A DNA stretch of 64,000 nt, taken from Allacma fusca (lineage: Eukaryota > Arthropoda > Collembola > Symphypleona > Sminthuridae). A program made the position numbers and the translations under genes. The stretch is from the NCBI GenBank assembly GCA_947179485.1, contig OX359246.1:19778001-19842000 (forward strand). The letters run 5' to 3'. Under the pieces are notes generated by a model that saw only the letters and a list, made by a program, of their open reading frames with translations, did not search any database and was not told the origin of the DNA. Below are positions 1-11,263 of this stretch, piece by piece; within the stretch, counting starts at the first letter, position 1; each line of letters opens with the position of its first letter.

Positions 1-454
1 TCGTAGTATTTACTTGAACACGACTAAGTAGTACGGTTCAAGTACAATAATTATTCTTGATAGTGAAATTGAATTGAGGTAAGAAACATGATCAAGGTCA
101 TGAAAAACCAAAACAAGGCTAGAACCGTTCATGGGTTTCAAATTATGTATGCATAATTTGTACACTTGATCACGACCAGAGCACAAACTTAACTTAAAAT
201 ACTCGTCGTCTACTTCGTCGTTCTAGCACGTTTCATTACATTTGATGTAGATTTTCAGGTACATATATTTCGGACGGGCTAATCTACGAGCAACAAAAAT
301 ATATGTTATTGCAAATGAGAAGTTTATGTTTATTGGACATTATAAATTTAATACATTACATTATGAACGTGTGGACATACGCAGGACAATATTGAATTAG
401 GAGTTATGCATATTTACCAACTCTATGTGGTTCGACCCGATCCGACCGATCCGA
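1..454. other. Intergenic, no gene seen
   Basis: AT-rich sequence with no coding region I can support. The 14-bp word TAATCTACGAGCAA at 280-293 recurs inverted at 666-679, bracketing the receptor relic described next. A short run of GATCCGACCGATCCGA at 438-453 resembles the words of the MITE at 27183-27861. Confidence 0.5.
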
Positions 455-640
455 AGGACCCCTAAAATATTTACCATCCAGGCGTTGTAATAATACACCA
501 AAATTTTGATAACTTGACTATTTCTGTCCATAAATTACAATGATGCATATTTATCACATATTTTAGTCCTTATACTATCCTCAATATTTGCCCAAATTTT
601 GTTCAAGATTATGCTAACCAGGGGTCTTCGAAGACGCAGT
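455..640 (-). pseudogene. Relic of a 7TM receptor gene (exon 1 end, intron 1, exon 2 start)
   Basis: On the minus strand this stretch aligns by eye with the exon 1/intron 1/exon 2 junction of the receptor gene at 26051-28246. The exon-1 end reads like LVSIILNKIWANIED against LVSTIFNQIWTKIDD there, and the TTTTAG acceptor followed by a GGGTCCTTCGG-like exon start is also recognisable. After the acceptor the reading breaks off within about 30 bases at a GATCCG-rich run, so only a fragment remains. The intron lacks the MITE found in the related gene and shows the uninterrupted insertion site ATTTTAGT at 560-567. Limits are approximate. Confidence 0.6.
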
Positions 641-1478
641 ATAGTTTACGGGTTATGTTTTTGTATTGCTCGTAGATTATTTTCTCTTCAGCGAGGATTT
701 GCATTTCTTGAAACAATAGTGAGTATACTGCAGTAGACTTTCAATAGTAAAATATAAATTCCTTACAAGTGTCAACTTGAATCGCGTTCGTTCCCTTTTG
801 ATCAATTTTCTATACAGCGTCAGTACTTATGGTAGAACAAACCAATGATGTTGACTAAATACTACGGAACTGGTCAAATTATTCAAAAGCAAATTCAAAC
901 CCAGACTGTAAAGAAACTTGAAACGTCAAATTAAATACCAGTCTTTCAATACACTGACGTATTATCACCACAAAAAAGGTTGTAATTTCTGTTAATTAAT
1001 AAATTCTTTTCAGACGGCATTGAATCCGATAAAGTATGCCAATGGTTAAAACAATAGTATCCCATTGTTTCATTGCAAGCAGAAAGTTTCTGTCATATTG
1101 ATCGTTTTTCAGACTTTACAACTCGAATATTGCAAGTGAAAAAAGAGAAATTCTCACTTCCAGTGATCCTCAAATCTTTACTTTAAATTTAGAGTTGTCA
1201 CTCTATACGCTCAAGGTAAAATGACCAATGTTAGGGGAAAGGGTTTGAGAATGGCAGGTAATGACTGTATTTTTACTGTTATTATAATTGATAAACCGAT
1301 TGAAATGCAAGTGATGTGCAATTGTCAATAGTAAATCACAGGTAGCAACTAAACGAAATTTGTAAAGAACTTTTTTTCAGGTAAATGTGTACATGCTATT
1401 AAACAGTAGGAAGTACATTAACGGAACTCGTTTAATAGTAAATTATGAATTTATTACTTAACATTATAAGCTCTATAT
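641..1478. repeat. Unclassified ~0.8-kb repeat, copy 1 (YDRNFL repeat)
   Basis: This stretch is alignable by eye with 47190-47960 and 51190-52030, and in part with 46960-47190 and 50800-51190. Shared landmarks are a ATAGTGAGTATACTGCAG-like segment near 717, a segment near 1062-1097 containing AAAGTTTCTGTCAT, and a CCGATTGAAATGCAAGTG-like segment near 1294. On the minus strand, 1106 to 996 reads an open frame beginning NDQYDRNFL that is recognisably the same peptide as in the other copies. The copy is cut off by the LTR at 1479. Family and function are unknown. Confidence 0.6.
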
Positions 1479-1660
1479 TGTTAACCGGTATTTAGTTTTA
1501 TGACTTTCAATACATGTAATAGTAACATCAGCATACATATCTATACTACCAAGTTGTAAAGACATGAAATTACGTTAGGTACTTGCCTTAACTAAATATT
1601 ATTGGTTAAAATGAAAACTAAAGTGAATACTGGAGGTGGGCACTAAGGCGCTCACCTCCG

Positions 1661-1667
1661 TATAAAA
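1661..1667 (+). promoter_or_regulatory. TATA box of the 5' LTR
   Basis: TATAAAA lies 183 bases into the LTR, between two CCTCCG words, and is conserved in the 3' LTR at 14825. This is the expected place for the RNA polymerase II promoter of an LTR element. Confidence 0.6.
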
Positions 1668-2378
1668 AAGCGTGCCTCCGAAGGCACAGCAGAGGAGAGT
1701 AACTTCAGATCTAGAGCTAAACACAAGCGAGAGAACGCGTGAGACAAGAACTTTACTGTGTAACCATCCTACGCATTATATCCATAAAAGTATACGTGTG
1801 AGAATAACTTACTATACCAACATACGCACTTTTTTCTCATATACTGAGACACAAACCCGCAATCCCTCACAGCCAGCTTGTGCATCTCTACCTTCTACAC
1901 TTTTCCCCATCATCTCATTTCTCTCTTTCAATTCCTTTAATCTTGCTTATTTTATTCCATTATATTGTTTTCCATTCCTTTTCCTCCAAGGGGACATCAT
2001 AACGAACCACATCATCTATAGCCATAATAACAATATTCTGATACTATTTTATCCGGTTATATAATTACTTCACAATAACATAAGAACAATTAATGTATAA
2101 ATACAAATTTAAGTCGAACTAACACGCTTTATCCTGTATATTTTTCTTGATTGTTCACCTCAAAAGCATATCCTTATTCTTATCATAGATGGAACTTTTT
2201 GTCTCCCTCTGCCTCTTTGTGCGAGGGATAGATCATAGTCTGCAAACACTCTCCCTCGTCATCAATCCAGCGACACGTTGCGGATTGTTCTCGCCCTCAC
2301 CCTCGTGAGGGGCTAATTTTAAAGTTCTTTCCTCTCCCTCGCCCTCGTGAGTGCCCTCGTTATTTTATGTTATACGTA

Positions 2379-2384
2379 AATAAA
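2379..2384 (+). terminator. Polyadenylation signal AATAAA in the 5' LTR
   Basis: Canonical AATAAA about 140 bases before the LTR end, conserved at 15543-15548 in the 3' LTR, where it would act on the genomic transcript. Confidence 0.45.
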
Positions 2385-2560
2385 CCCCCATACAATTTTC
2401 TACAATCTCTGTGCTTTCAAAAAAAATGTTCACGGTTACTTTTTAAAAATACGACAGTACTATATTATTTCCCTATACAGCCAAGCAAGTCGGTAGTATA
2501 TACAGCAAGCCGAGAAGCACAGCTCCTATTCCTCCACCTATTCCTCCGAAACCCACAACA

Positions 2561-3761
2561 ATGGATTATAATCGATTCCTTTTTGACAAACCCACTTATC
2601 CTTCATCCAAAATCTCTTCAGAGGATCTATCAGAATTCCTATTACGTTGTGATGACTTTTTCAACACCTTTCAAACCGACGATAAAATGAAAAAATCATA
2701 TGTGTACCGTAAACTATCTGATGCTTCAAAAACCGGACAAGACTTTCTGTCCCACTACTACAATCTCGCATCAACCTCTCATCAAATTTATGCACAGTTT
2801 CGAGATGTACTCTTGAATAAAATGCCGCGGGATATTCCCGACAGAAAAAGTAAGCTTTTAGATGCATTGTCTATGACCCCATATCTACATGAACAGCCAA
2901 CAAAGTTCGTGTTAAGGGTCAAATCTGCTGCAAGTACGGACTGGTCGACATTTCCGGAATCTACTACCGTGAAAACATTGTTGAAAAAACTCGACACCAC
3001 TGTCAAGATTTTTATAACAAGCAAGAATCTCAAAATCGAGAATTTTACTCATCTCCTGGACGCTTTACGCGACTATGAATCATGCACCACTACGCATACA
3101 GACCACAGCACCGCTACTCTTGAACCACCGGTTCTTTCATCAACATTAGAAAAACCCCTGGCCACGCTCCTAGAGAAAATAGAAAAATTAGAGGCTAAAG
3201 AAACTCCCATTATGGCAGTCACTCAACATGCTTATCCACAGCGCTCACAGTATAACAACAACTTTCAACCTGGACAAGCTCCTAATATTCAACGAACATA
3301 CACATGTTACAAATGTAACCAAACCGGCCACACAGCACGATATTGCCCGACTCAACCTACTCTGCCTCAGACTCCAGCTAACCAATCCCCAGAAATATGC
3401 GGACGTTGCTCCCGTCCTGGCCATCATGCAAACCGTTGCCGTCAATCTATGCCCATGCATTACCAACAATTTCCACAATTTCTTCAACAACGACGTGAGG
3501 AAAGAGAACGGCAACTACAGAAACCAGCCTTTATACTCCAACTGGCAGACTCCAGGAGGCCTGCCCCGACGCCAGCTTCTGCCTATACAAGCTGCAGACC
3601 ACCAAAACTCAAAAGACAGCCACTAATAGTCCCTTCAATAACTACGGAACGTACTATTCACATCAGTGTACACTCCTTATCATGCTCACTTAAAATCATT
3701 GTCAATATCAACGGAACCAGCCTCCCGTGTCTTATCGACACCGGAGCAGCTGCTTCTCTCA
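2561..3761 (+). pseudogene. gag-protease ORF of the gypsy element, 5' part, cut by LINE insertion
   Basis: The reading starts at ATG 2561, 39 bases after the LTR. It encodes an alpha-helical gag-like N-terminus, then two zinc knuckles of the C-x2-C-x4-H-x4-C type (first Cys at residues about 249 and 280), a Pro/Gln-rich linker, and the aspartic protease catalytic triad DTG at residues 393-395. Gag packages the RNA and the protease matures the polyproteins. Gag and protease sit in one frame. Six codons past DTG the element sequence stops at the LINE; the frame runs on into LINE DNA and ends at 3967. The protease continues at 8516 in the frame expected after an insertion of 4765 bases (LINE plus one target-site copy). 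Confidence 0.88.
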
Positions 3762-4228
3762 GCCAGTTCACGTTTAGCAGTCAAGTAAGCATCACGTATT
3801 TATTTCTAGCTGCCTTATCACTTCTGTCTTTGAAAAGTTATCCTACAAATTCTGCATATTTTACTCAAGGCTTACCTCTTGTGAACCTTTCCTTATCAGT
3901 GATAACCCAGGAAGTTTATTCTCACTGTATGTATACAGCAAGTGAAGCTAAAGTTTTAAGTCAATAATTTAAACCACTGAGCTCTCTACCTATGTACCTT
4001 ACGGTGAAGTATATACAATCCCTGGATTATTAAGATCCTTAAACTCAACTTATGTAAGTGACTGAATGCTTCCCGTCGCCATTTATCCACTCCTCCCATC
4101 ATTGCTGCTCGGGTACACCAGGTCACTAAGCTGACGGACGTTCTTTTTTGGCATATTGTGCACTACCTAGAGGTGTATCCCGGGCCGCATATCAGGTTGT
4201 ACCGTTAAATTATTCATCAAAATAGATC
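3762..4228 (+). other. LINE 5' untranslated region
   Basis: This is the sequence between the target-site duplication and the first ATG of ORF1. LINEs normally carry an internal promoter here, but I see no clear TATA box. The upstream gag frame runs through its first 200 bases only by chance. Confidence 0.5.
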
Positions 4229-5065
4229 ATGCCCGCAAATCGTCAAAACACGAAGAGTAACTCGGAAAATGAAATACTTGTTAATAGAAAGAAACCTATA
4301 TATGTAGACGAAGTCTCGGAGGAAGAGGAAGATGAAGAGGAGAATAAATCCGAGGATGACGTAATAAAAATCCTAAAGGAGCTGCAGAAAGGCTCAAGAA
4401 CAGCTAACAGTACTCTGGGAAAGGCCCAAGAAGACGTAAGGAATAACAAATCTACTCTTGAGGAGCTCTCCAAGGATCTGAAAGGTATAAGAACCACGCT
4501 CACCGCTCAAACCAAGAAAATCGAAAATCTGGAAAAAAGGACTGATAAAGTGGAAGGGAATCAAACAAGGCTGACCTCTGATTTCGTACGTGTGAAGAAT
4601 GACTTATTGTAGTTAAAAATGTCCTCTAACCTCAATTCCATAATAGTCTCGGGGGTGAACGTTCGCAGAGATGCAAGCTCAGATATTATAAAGTCTGGGA
4701 TAGAAAGTGCCCTTAATCTTACAGGTATCAGCTCTACGAATATCATGGATTTAAGCACGATCCCATGGGGTACCGAAGTGGCAGTCAAATGCAAAATGGA
4801 CTCAACCAGGTCTGCTGGCATAATGTTGAAGAATTCTAGGAAGCTGAAAAATACTCCGTTTAAATTACAGTCAGACTTATCGCTGGAACAAAGGACATTT
4901 CGTAAATACTTGTTGGACTGCGGCAAAGATCTCATTGCCAACTCTACAATGACATTCAAGATCAAATCCTCGCGATATCTGATAATTAAAAACGGGACAA
5001 AAGAATCATTCTACGAGTCGGACGGTACTCTCCTCGCTAAGGCAAAAAAATATTGGATCTACTAA
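4229..5065 (+). pseudogene. LINE ORF1 (RNA-binding/chaperone-type), one in-frame stop
   Basis: The reading begins MPANRQNTKSNSE and has an acidic region (EEEEDEEEN-like) and a long charged coiled coil (residues about 50-125). A TAG at 4610-4612 interrupts it. The frame resumes two codons later and continues to 5065 as a globular domain of about 148 residues starting MSSNLNSI. Both halves are in the same frame (4619-4229 = 390), so this was one protein of 278 codons, and the stop looks like a CAG-to-TAG change. The layout, a coiled coil followed by an RNA-recognition-like domain, is typical of LINE ORF1 proteins that bind element RNA. Confidence 0.75.
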
Positions 5066-5189
5066 AACAAAGCTTTTACTAAGAAGAAGGTGGTTCCCTC
5101 TCAGTTGCAGCCTGGAACTAGTGCTACGCACGTTGGCACGGGATCAACTGGACCAGCAGCCCAACATGTTACTGACTGAAATTAGGGCT

Positions 5190-8100
5190 CCAACTCTAGT
5201 GTTTTTTTCTTTAATTCTTGTGGATTTAATAATATTTATAATTTAAATGATAAGGACCTCAAGCCATTACTTTCCCACGATATAATATCTTTATGTGAAA
5301 CTTATATAGAATTCCAAAATTACAATAACCCAAGCATTTTTTCTAATTACAACGCTTTTGCTGTAGAAGCAACACGCACGAGTACATCTGGCCGAGCTAG
5401 CGGTGGCATTTCTGTGTTTATATCTAAGCTGCACTTCCACGCATCACGCATCACAACTGATCGGTTCTTCCTTGTTCTGAAGGTCCCCATAAGTCTACAG
5501 GAAACTATTTTTATTTGAAAAGTTGTTATTTTCCGCCCCAATGTTCTCGGAGTTATATAACTGAATTATTTGATTACATTTCCGACTATGTAGGTGATGA
5601 GCTGATTGTAGTTAGCGACTTTAACTGTAGGCTAGGTAGTGGAAATCAGGTGATGCCACGCTACGGGGTACTTGATGACTCACTACTTGATTATGAAAGG
5701 AATAGATGTGACATCGTGTATAATCGTAATGGCCGTCACCTAGAAGAACTTTTAGATGAGTCTGGGTTAATATTATTGAATGGCAGATCCCAGTCTGATA
5801 ATCTTGGTGAATTTACGTATGTAAGCAATGGAAGCAGTACTGTAGATCTGGCCATTAAAAGCAATAAAGCTGCAAGAAGGGTATTAGATTTTAATATTAA
5901 TCCAGTATGCGTAAGCGATCACTTGCCATTCCCAATAAGTCTAAATTTGATCAATAATACCGTAATGCATAGTATCTCTCGTCAAAAATACGAGTGTTAT
6001 GGGGATATGTTTAAACTGTTTATCGAACAATTGGAAAAAATAGACGACCCTGCCAGAAATCACAATGAATTTGTAAATTTGTTAAAAACTACAGCACTTA
6101 AATGTGGTATTTTCAAGGATATTAAGTGTGATGGCCCGATAATTAAAAACAAAGTATGGTATGACTCAGAATGCATTGAAGCACAGAAGAGGTTACATAT
6201 GTGTTACAAATATTTTCAAAAGTTTAGATCTGTAAGGAGTAGTTCTATTTTCATAGAATCACGAAAACAGTATAAAAACCTAATCAAAAAGAAAAAATGT
6301 GATTATTTTATGTCTTTTCAAGATCGACTATCTGATTGTAAGAATGTGAGCCAGTTTTGGCGAACAATTAGAACATTCAGGAGAACATATTGCAATGTTA
6401 ATAATATCAAAAAAGACAGATGGGAAACCTTTTATAGTGAAGCTCTTCCGCTGCGGCCCATTTCAGAAATTACTCACATATACGATAGGCATATCCCTAT
6501 TCTAGATATGAAATTTTCATTAAATGAACTTGAACTAGCCGTTGGTTCACTTTCTTCCCGCAAATCTCCGGGACCTGACTCCATACCTCACGTTCTACTT
6601 AAACATTTACCGGTTAATGTCAGTACGTCACTGCTTAATATTTACAATAACATTTTCATGTCTGGCGTATCCCCAATCGAATGGTCAGAAATGGACGTAG
6701 TGATGGTATTTAAGAAGGGTGATCGTGACTTACCAGGTAATTACAGAGGAATAGCTCTGGTTAATACTGTGACTAAATTGTTCACAACAATGTTATGCAA
6801 CGGGCTTACTGCATGGGCTGAGAAAACCCAAAAGCTGCCTGAAAGTCAGGCTGGCTTTAGAAAGGGGCGTGGTTGCCTTGACCAAATATTTTCCTTAATG
6901 TGTATTATTCAAATGAAATTGCGGCTTACAGGAGGAAAACTCTTTGCGCTGTTTGTTGATTTTGAGCGCGCTTTCGACAGTATACCACATGACAAATTAT
7001 AGAGTAAATTGTACAAGATAGGAATAAGTGGCAAAGTCATTAATGTTTTAAGCTTAATTTATAGTAAGGTAAGAATGAGAGTGCGAACACTAAAAGGGTA
7101 CACACGATTTTTTGATGTTAGTAAAGGGGTATTACAAGGTGAAATACTTAGTCCTTTATTATTTGCCTTATATATAAGCGACCTAGATGTTTTCATGCTG
7201 AACCGGGGATGTGACACAGTCGGTATTGGGAGTCAAAACACAGTTATAAATTTACTCCTTGCTGATGACACAGTCACACTTGGAGAAAGCAAAAAATCTC
7301 TTCAAATCAAAATTAACACACTTAGCGACTACTGCAAATTAAATGATCTTATAATTAATCTATCTAAAACAAAGGTTATTGTTTTTAGAAAAGGGAGTGA
7401 GGTTATGTATATCTCCCAAATGGTCGCTCGATGGTAACCCTGTAAATGTTGTCCTAAACCTATACGTATCTAGGAATAGTATTTTCTTCTTCTGGACTGT
7501 TTTATGAAGCATTATCTGATAGATTAAAAAAATCCAGAGCCGCACTCGCAAATGTTCTCGAAATCTGCCAAAAGAGCTCGATGTACTCATGGAGTGGAAG
7601 CTGTAAGTTATTTGACTCAAATTGCTCTTCTACTCTGCTTTACGCTGCCCCTGTATGGGCCCAGTCATATATCTATACAAGCGAACTAGAAAAAATTCAA
7701 AGTGAATATTTAAAAAGACCCTACGTCTTCCGCGTTGTAAGCCCCACTATATCATAAGAAATGAAGGACAACGGTGTCCGTTAAAATATAGAATTATTTC
7801 GGACCTGCTCCAGTTTTGGTTTAGAATTCTAATTGTGAATAATAATAGACTTCCAAAAATGTGTTATAATCGATTTCTCACACTACACAAGAATAATATG
7901 TTGCAAAGTAAATATAGCTGGATCAAGATTCTTCACGATACTCTTAAACTGTATGGCTTTGAAAGTGTTTTCCATGAGTAATGTTATGTAAATTTGTATG
8001 CTAATGTAATAAATATTCTCAGTGCTGTTATTTCCCAGGAGTACGACAATGATGTAAATCGAATAATAATGACTACAAATAATCATACTTACAAACGTGT

Positions 8101-8446
8101 GTACCAGCTATCAGACAATTGTTACCTGCATAAGAAAATAAATATAGTTTATAAAAGAATTATAGCGCAAATCAGGACAAACTGTAAAGAGCTGCGTTTC
8201 CAAAGCTCTCGAGTAACCTTTGACTGCGAAAACTGTGTATACTGCGGCCCTCCCTTTGTGAACGACATCGGTCATTTTATTTTTACTTGTAAAAGGTTTA
8301 ATACATTACGTACTAGGCATAATGTACTGAACAATCGGGATATTATTGTGACACTACGCGAACTCTCTATTTCAAATTGTGAATTAATTAAGAAATTTTG
8401 CTTTTTTATTTTTACTTGCATGAAAGAACATGTATATGTTACATGA
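5190..8446 (+). pseudogene. LINE ORF2: endonuclease and reverse transcriptase, degenerate
   Basis: The endonuclease part opens near 5205 (FNSCGFNN, then a LCET motif at about 5293). It is frameshifted near 5505-5518, after which YFPPQCSRSYI and VVSDFNCRLG show the later endonuclease motifs. The reverse transcriptase shows RKSPGPDSIP, NYRGIALVNT, QAGFRKGRGC, FVDFERAFD and a LADD catalytic box near 7259-7270, where YADD or FADD is usual. Lesions: a TAG at 7000-7002 (in frame with the next reading at 7009), a frameshift near 7400 and another near 7470, just before the YLGIVF motif. A C-terminal Cys/His segment lies near 8236-8295. ORF2 nicks the target and copies the RNA in LINEs; this copy cannot make it. 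Confidence 0.85.
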
Positions 8447-8515
8447 TCATGATGGGTAAGACCCAAGTGAATAAATTGACTCTTGTTTGGTCGTTGTTGA
8501 TGATGATGATGATGA

Positions 8516-8862
8516 TGCTTCTCTCATCCATCCCTCATATGTACCTCCTGGTTCACGAATCACGGAGAGTAAACTCACTCTTATAGATGCCTCAGGAAAT
8601 ACTATGCCCGATACCGGACTAGCCCTTGTCAAACTCAAGATAGGGAAATGTACATTTCTACACCCTTTCATCATTGCTTCTTCCACAGCTTTTCGCTGCA
8701 TCTTTGGGAACAGATTTCTTATATTCAAAGGGAGGTTTCATTATCAATACTCAACAAAATACAATATTCAACAAGTTTACCGGAAACATTCCGTTAATCC
8801 ATACGCTCCTTCAACACGATAATGCACTTAAGGAACAATGCGAAATACCAGTGGAACCCTAA
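8516..8862 (+). pseudogene. gag-protease ORF of the gypsy element, 3' part
   Basis: After the second target-site copy the protease resumes: a SGNTMPDTG segment and LVKLKIGKCTF correspond to the flap and second half of a retropepsin. The closing GTDFL motif is in a different frame from the preceding segment, so there is a frameshift near 8690. The reading then continues as KGGFIINTQQN to a stop at 8862. Confidence 0.75.
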
Positions 8863-8886
8863 GAAAACTCATCAACCAGAACACAG

Positions 8887-9591
8887 TTGTCAAATAAATC
8901 TTCTTCAAACAAAGACCAGGAAACATACTTACAGCCCAACCCTTGCTTATCCCTTTCTACACCAGCTGTGACCTCTTTTCAGGTCTCAATGTCTACTCAA
9001 ACTCTTCTCATATTTCAGGACACAGCTTCTCAAACTATTCCAACCACGAAAAATAAAACTACACATGGGAATAAATATTCATCACTTAAAGCAAAATATT
9101 CTCCAATGCCAGAATCCTCCTCCGATGACACGGACCAGGACTACTTCCATAGCTCAACCCATCCACTCCGCCAACGTATCTCTACTTCCCGTAGAATTAC
9201 TCTCAAAACTCCACCTACTCCCATATCATCGGTATCAACTACACCTTCTAAACCCTCCAAACTAACAACAATTTCTATTCTGTGTGTTTCCCACACCATG
9301 AAAGACGCTGTTATCCGCGTCACTGGACCTCAAGTTATTCAACCCCGGTTCCATGTCACAATACCCACTACCCACTCGTGCGAACAAACTTCGCCTTTAT
9401 ATTTCCAACCTCATGACTCCTTACATACACAATTTCATGTCCTTGCTCCTCATGCAATACTATCTCCCAACTCTAAATTCTTCCTTCTCACAAACCCAAC
9501 TTCTATGACTATTACTTTACCAGACGGTTTGGGTCTAGGAAACTTAACCCCTTTTGACACACACGATAGTTCTATCCACCAATCCCCGTAA
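8887..9591 (+). pseudogene. Gypsy element spacer between protease and reverse transcriptase
   Basis: An open stretch of 234 codons, rich in Ser, Thr and Pro, with a few hydrophobic segments near its end (for example FLLTNPTSMTITLPDGLGL). It lies where gypsy elements have the protease-RT linker and is not recognisable as an enzyme. It ends just before the N-terminus of the reverse transcriptase at 9612. It is probably part of the original pol polyprotein, now out of frame. Confidence 0.55.
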
Positions 9592-9611
9592 ATGCAATCA
9601 ATACTTCTCAA

Positions 9612-11263
9612 TTGGAACATGAAATAGCATCCTTTAAAATCAATTCAGATCTACACCCTGGTGATCAAACTAAACTCCGTTCATTGTTAAGCGAATATAG
9701 GAGCACTTTCGCTTTTCTTCCTCATGAGCTCGGTAAATGCTCAACGATCCCATTTCAGGTAGAACTTCAACATGGAGGTATAGTAGCTCACAAGCCCTAT
9801 AAAACCTCATCATATCAAGATGCCTTTATTGATGCAGAAGAGAAAAAACTATTAGATAACGATATCATTGAGCCCTCTACTTCACCCTTCTCAAGTCCCG
9901 TCATCATTGTTTTCAAGAAACCCAATGATCAAGGCTTGAGGTAACCCCGCATGGTTATTGATTTCAGATCCCTCAACGCTATCACCAAGGCTATGCATTG
10001 GCCGTTACCTTCCATTGATGAGATTCTCCGACGATTACAGAACCACAAATATTTTTCTACACTCGACTTGGCATCGGGTTTTTATCAAATTACAGTTGAA
10101 GAAGAGTCAAGAGAGAAACTCAGTTTTATAACACGAAACGGTCAGTACCAATATAAGGACATGCCTTTGGGTACGAAAACCTCACCCTCACATTTTTGCA
10201 GGGTTATTGATGTAATTCTAGCAGATATCAAATACAACACCGCCCTGGCATATGCAGACGATATTGCCATAGCCAAACCATTGAAGACCATATTTCTAAA
10301 CTGAGAAAGATATTAATACGCTTCGCCCAGCATAACCTGAGTTTGAGCCAACCAAATGTACATTTGGATATGAAAAAATCAATCTACTTGGTTTTACTAT
10401 CACCGCATATGGAATTCAACCCTATGATGACAATTTAAATGGATCAGGGCAGATGCCCGCACCCACTAACATTACTTCTGTTCAGTCTTTTCTTGGAATG
10501 GCTAACTTCTTTCGAAGATTTGTGCCGAATTTTGCACATGTAGCCGCACCATTACGAGAACTCACAAAAAAGAACACACCGTTCCTGTGGACTCATGAAT
10601 GCGACAACGCATTCAAGGCTCTCAAAAATGTATTATTGTGTAAACCTATTTTAACCCACTACGACCCTCAGAAGGAAACATTTTTATACACAGACGCGTC
10701 TAACCAAGGCCTTGGTGTATACTTGACCAATTACACCCAGATGGACTGGAGCATCCAGTCCTCTTTCTTAGTCGAAGACTAAATAAGTATGAGGCAAAAT
10801 ATCATATACGCCTTTTAGAACTTCTGACCATTACATGGTCCGTCATGAAGCTAAAGGAGTACTTACTTGGAATACACTTTACAGTACGAACGGATCATCA
10901 CAGCTTATGTTACATCATAAAGAGTAAGGATAGCTTGGACCCCAAGCTACAACGACTGCACTTCTACTGATGCCCTACGATATTACAATAAAATACGTCA
11001 AAGGCACAACTCATAAGGTCGCTGACTGCCTCAGCCGCAATCCCTTCCAACAGCCAGCACACTCACAGACAGATGACGATGCTTGCCTCTCTATTCATAC
11101 TATAGACATTGGTATTCTCAAACAGGAACAAGAACAAGATCCTGCACTCCTGGAAATAATTCATAAACTTCCAACAAATTGGAGACTCCGTTCAAACTAC
11201 ACATTATACAATGACATTTTGTACAAGCATAAAAAAAACTTGGTGAAAAATCTCTACTCATGA
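9612..11263 (+). pseudogene. Gypsy reverse transcriptase and RNase H, degenerate
   Basis: The reading begins with a conserved RT N-terminus (KPYKTSSYQ, then IIEPSTSPFSSPV). A TAA at 9942-9944 interrupts it just before MVIDFRSLN. Further on are STLDLASGFYQI and the catalytic YADD at 10251-10262 (YLDD or YVDD is commoner). A frameshift near 10285-10300 precedes the thumb/connection motifs (FLGMANFFRRFVPNF at about 10489). RNase H starts with the YTDASNQGLG motif near 10690, is frameshifted near 10760, and continues through a RTDHHSL motif to ADCLSR near 11020-11040, with another frame change near 10968. These domains convert element RNA to DNA; with four or more lesions this copy cannot. Confidence 0.88.

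Larger units (their letters stand above)
1479..2521 (+). repeat. 5' LTR
   Basis: It is the same length as the repeat at 14643-15685, and I count about ten single-base differences by eye (for example ccggta/ccgata at the start). That is roughly 1% divergence, so the insertion is fairly young. It begins TGT and ends ACA. A 130-codon open frame near its 5' part is present in both LTRs and is treated as chance. The stretch 2200-2365 is rich in CCTCG words. Confidence 0.92.
3762..8515 (+). mobile_element. Nested non-LTR retrotransposon (LINE) inside the gypsy protease
   Basis: The element is flanked by an exact 11-bp direct repeat, TGCTTCTCTCA, at 3751-3761 and 8516-8526. It carries a 5' untranslated stretch of about 460 bases, ORF1 with a coiled coil, ORF2 with an AP-type endonuclease and reverse transcriptase, and ends in TGA repeats (GTTGATGATGATGATGATG-like tail). 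The length of about 4.75 kb suggests a nearly full-length copy. ORF1 and ORF2 each carry lesions. The C-terminal Cys/His motif (C-x2-C, later GHFIFTC) occurs in several CR1/I/Daphne-like clades; I do not assign a clade firmly. Confidence 0.9.

Noticed and set aside
1672..2064. 130-codon open frame in the 5' LTR, repeated at 14836-15228
   Set aside because: It is present in both LTRs only because they are copies of each other. Composition is that of translated C/T-rich LTR sequence, it has no domain, and it starts right after the TATA box within the untranslated leader.
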